DNA from: an uncultured Oscillospiraceae bacterium
GTDB taxonomy: Bacteria; Bacillota; Clostridia; Oscillospirales; Oscillospiraceae
Assembly (NCBI GenBank): GCA_900758315.1
Contig: CAAERF010000368.1
Coordinates: forward strand, 1 to 26,944
Length of the DNA: 26,944 nt
Direction of reading: 5' to 3'
Position 1 is the first letter of the stretch, and each line of letters begins with the position of its first letter. Below are positions 16,501-24,014 of the stretch, piece by piece. The notes beneath the pieces were generated by a model. It made no database searches. It saw only the letters and a list, made by a program, of their open reading frames with translations, and had not been told where the DNA came from. The translations under genes were made by a program, and so were the position numbers.

Positions 16501-19500
16501 CGTTGATCTGATACTGCGGGTCCTGTTCCGCCTTGCCTTGGGCAACCGCCCATTTCTGACGCACATTGCCGGAAAGATATTCGTCCGCTGGCAGGTACTT
16601 TTCATTTACGCCCTCGGCGTAGTCAGGGTTGAGAAACACCACGCCGGTCAGCTCGGAACACAGGGTTTCCTCGTCCTTACCGGTGAGCCTGCTCATGTAG
16701 TCCATATCCACATGGGCCTTTTCTCCGATGGACAGCGCCAGTGCCTCCACCGCCGTATCCACCCTTTCGGCGGGCTTATGGCTGCGGATTGTACGCTTGG
16801 TAAACAGGTCAGCTTTGCGCTTTAACTGGCCGTCCTCATCCAGCACTTCCAGTGAACAAAGCAGGAAGTAAGAACTGTCTTGATCAAATGCAATGGCGTT
16901 GCCACGGGAATTTATCAGACCATACTTTTTTGTAAAGTCATCGTATAGGGCGTTTAGCTTAGCCTGCTGGTCTTTGATCTCTGCTTCGGGATAGTCCTCG
17001 GTCTGGTACTCCAGCAGTGTCCGCACACAATCCCGCAGTTCAATCATGCCTTTAATACGGCTTTCGGCGGTTTTGGATACCTCCACGGGGTTCATGCGGC
17101 TGTTTTCGCGGTAGTAGATTTGACCATCGACCAATGTATATGAGAAATTGCGGACAGCAGGATTGGCTTCAATGGAATGATCTTCACCATCCAGTTCTTC
17201 TTCGCGGTCGTAGGCAACAATTTCACCGTGAATATTCTGAACAGCTTCGGACAGCAGGCTGTCCAGCGATTGCTCTGGGTATGCTTCACAGGTAGGCGCA
17301 GGGCCAAACGGTCCGGACACCATCTTCATTTCACCCAGCACCATATCAGGATGGTCGATGAAGTAGCTGTTCGTCTGGATACCGTCCTCGTTGGTGGCAA
17401 GGTGTACCCATTCCGGTTCGATGTCCACCATGCGCTCACGCTTTTGGAGGAACAGAATATCTGAAACAACCTCGGTTCCTGCCGCGGACTTGAACGCATT
17501 GTTGGGCAGCCGGATCGCCCCCAGCAGTTCCACCCGCTGCGCGATGTATTTTCGTGCGCTGGCGGTGCGCTTGTCCATGGTGTAGCTGGAGGTCACAACG
17601 GCGATGACGCCGCCCGGTCTGACCTGATCCAGCGCCTTGGCGATGAAATACTCGTGGATGGGGAAATTCAGCCGGTCATAGCGTTTATCTGCTACATGGA
17701 ACTGACCGAAGGGGACATTGCCGATGGCAACATCAAAAAAGTTATCCGGGAAAGCGGTTTTCTCATAGCCCTGCACCGCGATACTGCTGCGCTGATAAAG
17801 CTGGCGGGCGATGCGCCCGGAGAGATCATCCAGCTCCACGCCGTAGAGCTTGCTGCCGCTCATGCTTTCCGGCAGCATACCGAGAAAATTGCCGATACCG
17901 CAGGCTGGTTCCAGAATGTTGCCTTGCGTGAAGCCCATCTGCCCCAGGGCGGTATAGATACCGCGGATGACCACAGGCGGCGTAAAGAACGCTGTGAGCG
18001 TGGATTCGCGGGCGGCGGCGTATTCGGCATCGGTAAGCAGTTCTTTCAGTTCAGCGTAACGAGGATTTTTCTCGTCAAAGAAGTCCGCCAGACCGCCCCA
18101 GCCCACATACTGTGCCAGCACCGCCTGTTCCTCCGCTGTGGCCGTGCGGTTCTCTGCCTCCACGGTTTTCAGAGTACGGATCGCGTCCAGATTGCGCTGA
18201 AAGCGCTCCAGCGGCGCGCCCTCTCCGATGTGGTCATCGGTGATGCGGTAGTCCCGGCCATCCGCGTCCAGCGGATAGGCAAGCGCGTTTTGCTTTTTCT
18301 TTTTCGGCGGGGTGAGTACCGCAGTGGATTCGTCTGTCTGCGGCTGCTCCGGCTCGGTAGCTGGCGCGATTTCCTGAAGTACGGGTTTTGGCTCAATGGG
18401 AGTTTCGACTTTCTCCTGTTGAGGTGTATTGTGCCGATGGTTGAACAGGCTGAAAGTGCCGTCCACATACTCCGAAAGCCGCTCTTTTGCGCGGCGGACG
18501 GAATCGAAATACCGGTCATTCTCCGGCAGGCCATCCAGCCGGGAAGTCAGTGCCGTCAGTATTTCCGCTGCTTTGGCCTTATCCAGAAGCTGCTCCTCAA
18601 TGATAGGAACGGCATCGTAGAAGTCTATGTTTTTCGGATAGGGGCGCGGAATTTCATCCGAGGCATTATAGAAACCGTTGTAAACTGCCTGCGCCAGTTG
18701 CCTGCGCTCATATTCCGGGATTTGGGCGATGGCGTCCTCGCCGGGGAAGCGTTTCTGCGCGATCAGGCGCTCATATTCCTTGACCACATTGGGGATGGTC
18801 AGATGGACGGTATCATATTTCTTGGAATTGTAATCCCGTTCATAGTCCAGCCCCTTGTAAGTCTTGGTGTATCCATACCCGGCGCGGGCTCCGCCACTGT
18901 ACTCGCCAAAGCTGCCCTTGATGAATTTCTGGTGTTCATCCGGCGTGTGGGGATAGCAGAAATGGGAATAGATCGCCAGCCGGCTTTCGACGCCCTCCCG
19001 CAAAAAGTGATGGTCGATCTCGTCCTGCGTGATGAACATTTTGCACTGGCGCAGGAAGTTTGGCTGTGCGGTGAAGTGGCGCTCCGGCAGGTTCAGACCG
19101 TCCAGCACAACGCCGATACGGTGTGTGTTATAACCGCTTAAGTGGAATCTCGTGATACTCTGATCTGCGGCATAGGCATCGAGAAAATTGTGGTATTCCT
19201 GTGAGAGCGTCTGCAATCCGCCTTCGTTTTTTGCAAACGCCACCATATCGTCGTTCAGTTCTGGATAGCCCTTGTGTTGGTCATGGATCGCCAATGTCTG
19301 TGGGAATAGGCCCTGTGCGCGCCCTTCTTCGTTCAGGTCACGGGCGGTCATCAGCAGAGCTTCCATTGCTTCGTGCAGCACCTTGTCCGGGGCCTGCTCC
19401 AACTCTGCCGCCGACAGGTAAGTACCTACCTCCAGCAGTTCCAAAATACGAGTTGAAACCTGCTCCCATGTGACCACAGTTTTGCTGTACCCGGTGCGGA

Positions 19501-21385
19501 TACTGTCACCTTGAGCAAGATGGATGCCATCTTCCATGAACCACACGGCATATTTGCGGCCTTCATATTCAATGCCGCGCCCATTTTCCGTGCCAAACTC
19601 CCGGCGCAAAAACTCTTCATTTTCCTGCTCTGGCCGTTCCCGCATATAAAATATGGCGATACGCTCCGCGCTGTTGGGCTCATTTCCGCCTGTGCAGAGT
19701 ACCTGGTCAATGACCTCCTGCGACACCGTGCGTGCGGATGTAGGAACGCCGGACACCCCACCCTCGGGTATCTCATACACCGGCGCATCGCCGCCCATGT
19801 CGAATAGGGCGAGCTGTTCTGCCATGACAGGGGCATTTTGCAGACCCAGCTTGATCTTATACTCGCCGCGTTCAATAAGATTTTCTGTCATTTCAGTAAT
19901 GACTGACCACGAAAAAACGGACTCCGAAGTACGGGAGAGGTAACTGCCCTCCCACATCAGAAGTCCGTCTTTTTCGGCGTGGTAGCCTGTCCGAACACCG
20001 TCGGTCACGACTTCCACCCATATATCGTTGTAGCTGTTTTTCAAGAACTCTGTGCGTTCTGCAAGGCTCTTGTGGTTCTGAAAATACTCAAAAATTTCCT
20101 GCCGCTTAAGGCTGCGTCCACCATCGTCCAGCAGATTTGCTTCGATGAGGTGAGTATCTAAGAATGGAGGAAATTCGGTGTCTGTGACGCTTTCGTTGGT
20201 TTTGTTTAGCTGTAAATCAGATCGTTCAGTACCTGCTCCTCCGCGCTGTGCCGGAGATTGTTCATCAGACCCGTCCAGCGCAGCGGATCGGCCGCTTTCA
20301 GTTTCTCCGTCACGCCCTCGGCTTTCGCCATCTGCGCCACGGCCTGTGCTACCATCCTCTGCGCGGTCTGCTCGATCTCCGCCAGATGTTCCGTCAGCCG
20401 ACAACTCGTTTTCAAGTTGGTGTACAGCACGCGGCGGTGCTGCTTGAGGTACTGCCGCCGCAGTTCCGCGTACTTGCCCAGGTGAGCTTCCGGCTCCTGC
20501 GGAAGCAGCAGGTTCGGGATCTGAAAGCCGTTCCGCTCGTGATAGGTGATCTCCATGTTCATCGCTCCTTTCAGCGTCAATATTTCGTTCGGTATTAGAA
20601 TCATACCGGTTTTTGCTGTCCTTTGCAAATAACTGCTCTCGCTGAGCCTGCATGACGGTTCGGCTGATTTCACGCAGTCCCATTTCTGCGATGTCACTGG
20701 TAGCGATGCCAAGGGCGTTGATGGTCATGTGCGTGTTGAACTCATAGACGTGGCCGAATTCATCAGGTGAAAAGTAATCATCTGCCCGCAGGCCCAGACG
20801 GGTCAGCAGCATATAGGACACGCTGACTTCCAGTGCATCCCGGTAGAATACCTCCAGATTGAGGTCGTCCAGTTCTTCCAGCAGACTGTCCTCGCGGCAA
20901 TCCAGTAGGTCATGCAGATAGTCCGTGATGTTATCCGCCACGGCGTTATGGCTGGCAGAGCGCACCGCCTCTGCGAGATTTTCTTTCTCGGCAAGGTTGC
21001 CAAAGGTGGCTTCCAGCGTTTCGATGACAGCCGGTTCAAAGGCAGGCTGCATTGTCCAGATCGGCAGCGGATGGGCAAATCGGGATTCGTGCGTATCCGA
21101 CACATCGAAGTAGAGTTTCAACAGATGCTGTCCATCGTCACCGAACACGGCAATGCTTTTTGCACCGCGATTGACCCAGCGGCCAAACTGCCGGTTCCAG
21201 CGTTCCATTTCCAGAACGGCAGTTGCGTCCGGGCGCTGGGCATAGATCAGGATTTGCTCATCAAACGGGCATTTGTAGTTATAGCAGGCCGCACGGAGAA
21301 AGCCTGTCCAGCTTTTATAGCTGCTGGTGACGCTTCGCACGGTCTGGTCGTACAGTTCGGTGATGAACTGAAATTTGGTTGGCAA
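13514..21385 (-). CDS. Giant polyvalent ArdC-like/N6-methylase/SNF2 helicase protein
   Basis: About 2623 residues. Visible parts in order are: an N-terminal ArdC-like segment (to about residue 95, CPFDEQILIYAQRPDA, WNRQFGRWVNRGAKSIAVF); a disordered Asp/Glu/Arg/Gly-rich linker (about 255-395); further polyvalent-protein segments; an N6-adenine methyltransferase with motif I EPACGIGNF near 1157 and the catalytic-loop variant GNVPFG near 1221 (NVPF in place of NPPF); and an SF2/SNF2 helicase with VVGAGKTF near 1829, DESH near 1992, GTPISNS near 2044 and QREGRIIRQGNEN near 2325, followed by a coiled coil. Such proteins are thought to protect or process DNA in the recipient. The likely start is the TTG at 21385, eight bases after AAAGGAGG; an earlier TTG at 21406 overlaps that site. 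The variant NVPF may weaken methylation. A TnpV-like gene is nested in another frame. Confidence 0.87.
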   Translation of the reverse strand: MPTKFQFITELYDQTVRSVTSSYKSWTGFLRAACYNYKCPFDEQILIYAQRPDATAVLEMERWNRQFGRWVNRGAKSIAVFGDDGQHLLKLYFDVSDTHESRFAHPLPIWTMQPAFEPAVIETLEATFGNLAEKENLAEAVRSASHNAVADNITDYLHDLLDCREDSLLEELDDLNLEVFYRDALEVSVSYMLLTRLGLRADDYFSPDEFGHVYEFNTHMTINALGIATSDIAEMGLREISRTVMQAQREQLFAKDSKNRYDSNTERNIDAERSDEHGDHLSRAERLSDPEPAASAGAGSSPGQVRGTAAAVPQAAPPRAVHQLENELSADGTSGGDRADRAEDGSTGRGADGESRGRDGETESGRSAALDGSDEQSPAQRGGAGTERSDLQLNKTNESVTDTEFPPFLDTHLIEANLLDDGGRSLKRQEIFEYFQNHKSLAERTEFLKNSYNDIWVEVVTDGVRTGYHAEKDGLLMWEGSYLSRTSESVFSWSVITEMTENLIERGEYKIKLGLQNAPVMAEQLALFDMGGDAPVYEIPEGGVSGVPTSARTVSQEVIDQVLCTGGNEPNSAERIAIFYMRERPEQENEEFLRREFGTENGRGIEYEGRKYAVWFMEDGIHLAQGDSIRTGYSKTVVTWEQVSTRILELLEVGTYLSAAELEQAPDKVLHEAMEALLMTARDLNEEGRAQGLFPQTLAIHDQHKGYPELNDDMVAFAKNEGGLQTLSQEYHNFLDAYAADQSITRFHLSGYNTHRIGVVLDGLNLPERHFTAQPNFLRQCKMFITQDEIDHHFLREGVESRLAIYSHFCYPHTPDEHQKFIKGSFGEYSGGARAGYGYTKTYKGLDYERDYNSKKYDTVHLTIPNVVKEYERLIAQKRFPGEDAIAQIPEYERRQLAQAVYNGFYNASDEIPRPYPKNIDFYDAVPIIEEQLLDKAKAAEILTALTSRLDGLPENDRYFDSVRRAKERLSEYVDGTFSLFNHRHNTPQQEKVETPIEPKPVLQEIAPATEPEQPQTDESTAVLTPPKKKKQNALAYPLDADGRDYRITDDHIGEGAPLERFQRNLDAIRTLKTVEAENRTATAEEQAVLAQYVGWGGLADFFDEKNPRYAELKELLTDAEYAAARESTLTAFFTPPVVIRGIYTALGQMGFTQGNILEPACGIGNFLGMLPESMSGSKLYGVELDDLSGRIARQLYQRSSIAVQGYEKTAFPDNFFDVAIGNVPFGQFHVADKRYDRLNFPIHEYFIAKALDQVRPGGVIAVVTSSYTMDKRTASARKYIAQRVELLGAIRLPNNAFKSAAGTEVVSDILFLQKRERMVDIEPEWVHLATNEDGIQTNSYFIDHPDMVLGEMKMVSGPFGPAPTCEAYPEQSLDSLLSEAVQNIHGEIVAYDREEELDGEDHSIEANPAVRNFSYTLVDGQIYYRENSRMNPVEVSKTAESRIKGMIELRDCVRTLLEYQTEDYPEAEIKDQQAKLNALYDDFTKKYGLINSRGNAIAFDQDSSYFLLCSLEVLDEDGQLKRKADLFTKRTIRSHKPAERVDTAVEALALSIGEKAHVDMDYMSRLTGKDEETLCSELTGVVFLNPDYAEGVNEKYLPADEYLSGNVRQKWAVAQGKAEQDPQYQINADALAQVQPTDLTASEISVRLGATWLDTEYVRRFIFETLGTPRSAQWSMKVHYSKITGEWRIEGKSKDRGNVKAFNTYGTKRINAYEIIEDTLNLKDVRIFDYVYDADGRKTAVLNKKETAIAQSKQELIKDAFAEWIWKDPDRREAICKTYNILFNSNRPREYDGSHINFSGMNPEITLRKHQVNAIAHILYGGNTLLAHVVGAGKTFEMVAAAMESKRLGLCQKSLFVVPNHLTEQWATEFLQLYPAANILVATRKDFETKNRKKFCGRIATGDYDAVIIGHSQFEKIPMSVERQRAILQHQMQEIMMGIREAKEERAENFTIKQMEKTKKGLQAKLDKLNDQSRKDDVVTFEELGVDRIFIDESHYFKNLFLYTKMRNVGGIAQTEAQKSSDLFMKCRYLDEITGGRGIIFATGTPISNSMVELYTIQRYLQMNALQEQGLQHFDSWAANYGETVTAIELSPEGTGYRAKTRFAKFFNLPELMSVFKNVADIQTADMLKLPVPEAHHHNIALKPSEYQKKMVEALGERAEKVRNREVDSSVDNMLLITNDGRKLALDQRLVNPMLPNDPDSKAAKCAENVFEIWQRTADQHSTQMIFCDLSTPKGDGSFSVYDDIRDKLLELGIPENEIAYIHNAKSEAQKKDLFAKVRAGQVRVLLGSTQRMGAGTNCQQKLIALHHLDCPWRPSDLQQREGRIIRQGNENSEVDIYSYVTEGTFDAYLYQLVESKQKFISQIMTSKSPVRSADDVDEQALSYAEIKALASGNPLIKEKMDLDIEVSKLKLLKSNHLNQRYSLEDAISKTFPKQIAESQARIAGYGADIAAIKENTHPNADGFSPLVLAGTTHADKKEAGSALLTMCQNMLSPEAMQIGSYRGLMLELSFDSFSQEYRLAMIGQLRHTVTLGTDVFGNLQRMDNALEALPIKEQTCREQLANLQTQLETAKTEVQKPFPREEELKAKTARQEELNALLNMDNKEPEPEQKEKIKHKEDLER
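20206..20556 (-). CDS. tnpV: TnpV-like protein nested in helicase gene
   Basis: A 116-residue open frame on the same strand as the helicase but in a different frame. It starts MEITYHERNGFQIPNL, continues with HLGKYAELRRQYLKQHRRVLY and ends WTGLMNNLRHSAEEQVLNDL followed by IYS. These segments match the transposon-encoded TnpV family, first named in Tn4451, in start, end and length (about 120 residues). AAAGGAG lies eight bases before the ATG at 20556; an ATG six bases further upstream is too close to that site. The helicase frame across the same DNA encodes only a low-complexity Asp/Glu/Arg/Gly/Ser linker, which suggests that the TnpV frame is the one under constraint. The function of TnpV is not established. 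Confidence 0.72.
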   Translation of the reverse strand: MEITYHERNGFQIPNLLLPQEPEAHLGKYAELRRQYLKQHRRVLYTNLKTSCRLTEHLAEIEQTAQRMVAQAVAQMAKAEGVTEKLKAADPLRWTGLMNNLRHSAEEQVLNDLIYS

Positions 21386-21413
21386 ATGTGTTGTCCTCCT
21401 TTCCAAAGGTATG

Positions 21414-21440
21414 AAAAAAGCAGCCCTTATGGACTGCTTT
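21414..21440 (-). terminator. Terminator-like hairpin in helicase leader
   Basis: A 10-bp stem with one mismatch (AAAGCAGCCC at 21417-21426, GGACTGCTTT at 21431-21440, TTAT loop on the plus strand) is followed on the minus strand by six T residues (21419-21414). About 12 bases later comes the AAAGGAGG of the helicase gene. It lies 38 bases after the DUF4143 stop, so it can terminate that gene's transcript and at the same time control read-through into the helicase operon. Confidence 0.75.
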
Positions 21441-21477
21441 CAGCGGATGATTTAATTTTACGATATGGAAGTATTAC

Positions 21478-22677
21478 TCACCATGTTTCGGCAAGCAGGA
21501 AATCGACAAGATGAACGATTTTAATACCGTTTTCAATGCCGGTATCCATTTCGTTGAGCGTAACGACATATTTAGGATAATGGTCACGAATCTCCATCAG
21601 ATTTCCGACCTCTCGGTCTGAAGTTGCCGGAATCTGGACACAGACCTGCACATAAATCTTTTCGTCACGGCGCGTTGCTACAAAGTCGATCTCCTTCGTA
21701 TCGTTCTTGCCGATAAAAACATCGTAACCGCGGCGCTTCAATTCCAGAAAGACGATGTTTTCCATCGCACCATCCAGCATCTTTCGGTTATAGCCCAGCA
21801 GAGCATATTTGAGCGATACATCGGAAAGATAATACTTCTCCTGCGTTTTCAAAATGCTCTTGCCTTGCAGGTCATAGCGTTCGCATGGATAAATGATGAA
21901 CGCCTGCTCCAACCAGCGCAGATAATTGTAAATGCTCTCCACCGAAACCTTACGGTGCTCACTTTTGAGAAAAGTAGAGATAGAGTTGGCCGAAAAGGTC
22001 TTGCCCATATTCTCAATGATGTATTTCACCACGCGATCAAAAAGGTCTTGCTTGTTGATACGGTGGCGCTTTACAATATCGCGGGAAACCACGGTGTGAT
22101 AAATACCGTTGACGATCTGATAGGCACTCTGCTCATCATACTCACTCAGCGCAATGATGGGAAAACCGCCAAAGCGAATATATTCCTCCAGCAGTTCCCT
22201 TCGGGATAGAGTGCTGCCTGCCTTAAAGTCCAGATACTCCTTGAACGACAGCGTATAGACGGGAATAGAAACATAGCGCCCTGTCAGATAGGTTGAGATT
22301 TCGCTGGACATCAGTTTGGAATTGGAGCCGGTTACATAGATGTCGGCATCTGCACCCTCCAGCAGACTGTTGACCGCTTTTTCCCATCCGTCAATCTCCT
22401 GAATCTCGTCCAGCAGAAGGTAGCAATGGCCTTTTCCTTGCATAGCTTCAACCAGTTCATCATACATCTGCTTGGCGGTGATATTTTCAGGAATGTCCAT
22501 CTCTGTGTATCGCTTGGAGATAATATGGTCCTCGGATATGCCACGGCGCAGAAATTCTTCTTTCAGCATTTCAAAAATGGTAGACTTGCCGCAGCGGCGA
22601 ACGCCAGCCAGTATCTTGACAAGCGGTTTATCAATAAACGGCTCGATAGCTTCAATATAGTCCGGTCTGTTAATCAT
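21478..22677 (-). CDS. AAA ATPase with DUF4143 domain
   Basis: This 399-residue protein is of the AAA_14/DUF4143 type: P-loop GVRRCGKST near residue 25, Walker B YLLLDEIQ near 87, sensor-like VTGSNSKLM near 115, and a C-terminal nuclease-like DUF4143 region with FLELKRRGYDVFIGKNDTKEIDFVA. That segment keeps the E...D-x-x pattern of restriction-endonuclease-like folds, but its activity in this family is unproven. The frame is open for 32 codons upstream, but GGGGAGG eight bases before the ATG at 22677 fixes the start, and the upstream part is promoter DNA. It is not part of the transfer machinery and sits between two core ICE genes with its own promoter and terminator, so it is probably cargo, possibly defensive. 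Confidence 0.85.
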   Translation of the reverse strand: MINRPDYIEAIEPFIDKPLVKILAGVRRCGKSTIFEMLKEEFLRRGISEDHIISKRYTEMDIPENITAKQMYDELVEAMQGKGHCYLLLDEIQEIDGWEKAVNSLLEGADADIYVTGSNSKLMSSEISTYLTGRYVSIPVYTLSFKEYLDFKAGSTLSRRELLEEYIRFGGFPIIALSEYDEQSAYQIVNGIYHTVVSRDIVKRHRINKQDLFDRVVKYIIENMGKTFSANSISTFLKSEHRKVSVESIYNYLRWLEQAFIIYPCERYDLQGKSILKTQEKYYLSDVSLKYALLGYNRKMLDGAMENIVFLELKRRGYDVFIGKNDTKEIDFVATRRDEKIYVQVCVQIPATSDREVGNLMEIRDHYPKYVVTLNEMDTGIENGIKIVHLVDFLLAETW

Positions 22678-22701
22678 GATATCGCCTCCCCTATAGCTAT
22701 T

Positions 22702-22744
22702 AGTATAACCAGAAAAACCAGGATATGCAATGAGTTTTTCTGGT
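22702..22744 (-). promoter_or_regulatory. Promoter and palindromic operator of DUF4143 gene
   Basis: On the minus strand TTGCAT (22730-22725) and TATACT (22707-22702) are spaced by 17 bases and lie 25 bases before the ATG at 22677. A perfect 11-bp inverted repeat, ACCAGAAAAAC (22708-22718) and GTTTTTCTGGT (22734-22744), brackets the -35 box and one arm fills the spacer up to the -10 box. This is the layout of a repressor site. A 10-base direct repeat TATAGCTATT lies just outside, at 22692-22701 and 22761-22770. Confidence 0.6.
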
Positions 22745-22785
22745 CTAACCGTAAAAACTTTATAGCTATTCAAAGGCGATATGAC

Positions 22786-23607
22786 TTATCGCTCTGGCTC
22801 CGCTCGCTTCTTAGCAAGGGAGCGCGCTTTGGCTTTCAGTTGTGCGCGGTATTTCTCAAAGGTATCACGCTGATAGCAATACATATAGAAATTGTATTCG
22901 CCCTTTGTCGGTGTACAGCGCAGCATATACGCATACTGCTTGCTTTCCACCAGAAACGCGCAGGACGGAAGAATAGCATCTTTGATGGCGCAGCTTTGCT
23001 GATAGCAAGTACAGCAGCGTTTCATGGTGTCAAAGTCCCGCAGCGGGGAATCCGGCTGTTCTCTCAGCCAATTCACGGTGCGGTCAATATCCGTCTTGAA
23101 CTCCGGTGTGTTCAGCATATCATTCTGGTGCGGCCACCAAGTCGTAAAGAATTGCTTGCCGCTGCCAAAGTCACCGCGCAGATGTCCGATACAGCCGGTG
23201 ACCTTGTCCTGCTCCTCGGTCTGGGAGTAACAGAGGTCGTGCAGCACAGTGTCATCGGCTACGAAAAAGTCGATGACCTGTTTCTCGCTGACGGGATATT
23301 CCTGCTGAAACTCTGCCAGAGAGAAACAGCCGGATTCGAAATCCAAATCACCATCGTTCAGTTCCAGACCGCCGCTGATGGGTAACTGGATTGGCTCCCG
23401 CGTCAGGACGGTGCCGAAAAAGTCCACCAGGATACCGCGTGCCAGTTCTACCGGCTCACCGCCGTATTCGTCGCTGTACCGGACTTCGTAGCGGTACACG
23501 CCATCCGGCACGGTAGAGCGGTCAACACGCAGGTCGGTGAACAGAGCCGGTACGCCGAAAATCGTCACCTCATCGTAGGTCAGGCGGTTTGCATCATGTC
23601 TGCTCAT
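22786..23607 (-). CDS. LPD28-domain protein
   Basis: This 273-residue protein begins with a region (about residues 9-75: VTIFGVPALFTDLRVDRSTV, PDGVYRYEVRYSD, GTVLTREPI) that resembles LPD28, a domain associated with large polyvalent proteins of mobile elements. The remaining 200 residues are rich in Cys and aromatic residues, with a cluster CCTCYQQSC near residue 200 and CFSL, LCYS, LRCTP and MYCYQ elsewhere. A metal site is possible but not demonstrated. The product ends AEPER. The ATG overlaps the stop of the preceding gene (ATGA). Polyvalent proteins are thought to counter host defences after entry; the specific role here is unknown. Confidence 0.65.
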   Translation of the reverse strand: MSRHDANRLTYDEVTIFGVPALFTDLRVDRSTVPDGVYRYEVRYSDEYGGEPVELARGILVDFFGTVLTREPIQLPISGGLELNDGDLDFESGCFSLAEFQQEYPVSEKQVIDFFVADDTVLHDLCYSQTEEQDKVTGCIGHLRGDFGSGKQFFTTWWPHQNDMLNTPEFKTDIDRTVNWLREQPDSPLRDFDTMKRCCTCYQQSCAIKDAILPSCAFLVESKQYAYMLRCTPTKGEYNFYMYCYQRDTFEKYRAQLKAKARSLAKKRAEPER

Positions 23608-23894
23608 CGTTCCTCACCTCGCTCTGGTATCTGCACTGCCTTGGATTTCGCTCGATCACGGAGAATTTCGGCTTCTTCAGTGATGCGCCTGCCAAAATCT
23701 GCGACTGCGCCCAATTTAGTCGCGCAGTAGTGCCCCCAGAAGAAATTATCCGGGTCGTTTCTGATGTTCGCCTGCCATGTGACATAGGGCGCGACTGGAT
23801 TGTTCAGGTTCTCACCAATGACGAATCGGGCGCTGCCGATCGTCATGCTTTCGATGATGGTATAACCTTCATTGACTTGTTTTTGCTCGTTCAC
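23604..23894 (-). CDS. Small hypothetical ICE protein, 96 residues
   Basis: I do not recognise a named family with confidence. The product is a small soluble protein with NEGYTIIESMTIGSARFVIG and an aromatic stretch (YVTWQANIRNDPDNFFWGHY) followed by a charged helix (FGRRITEEAEILRDRAKSKA). The pattern is reminiscent of short DUF proteins that follow parB in related elements. The start is a GTG preceded by GGGAGG at seven bases. The stop overlaps the ATG of the LPD28 gene. A leader with two alternative hairpins lies between parB and this gene, so its expression and that of the LPD28 gene may be separately controlled. Confidence 0.6.
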   Translation of the reverse strand: MNEQKQVNEGYTIIESMTIGSARFVIGENLNNPVAPYVTWQANIRNDPDNFFWGHYCATKLGAVADFGRRITEEAEILRDRAKSKAVQIPERGEER

Positions 23895-23914
23895 ACTCAG
23901 ACCTCCCTGGATTT

Positions 23915-23977
23915 ACTTAGCCGAAAGAAGAATATTCTTTCTCGGCACAGTAGTTTTCTTCTCTCTTTCGGCTTAGT
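23915..23977 (-). promoter_or_regulatory. Alternative-hairpin leader between parB and next gene
   Basis: Two stems share one arm. The outer stem pairs ACTTAGCCGAAAGA (23915-23928) with TCTTTCGGCTTAGT (23964-23977), 13 of 14 matched. The inner stem pairs GCCGA plus AAGAAT (23920-23933) with ATTCTT plus TCGGC (23934-23946), around the perfect palindrome AAGAATATTCTT. They cannot form together because both use the GCCGAAAGA segment. The GGGAGG and GTG start of the 96-residue gene follow about 10-20 bases later. No T-tract follows, so control of translation or RNA processing is more likely than termination. Confidence 0.45.
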
Positions 23978-24014
23978 TAGGAAAAGGGATTGTAAGGGGA
24001 AAACCCATGCAGGC

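Noticed and set aside
13688..21514. Many plus-strand and minus-strand frames of 60-495 codons across the helicase gene
   Set aside because: They are shadows of the long GC-rich helicase frame. Only the TnpV-like frame at 20206-20556 has both a ribosome site and family resemblance.
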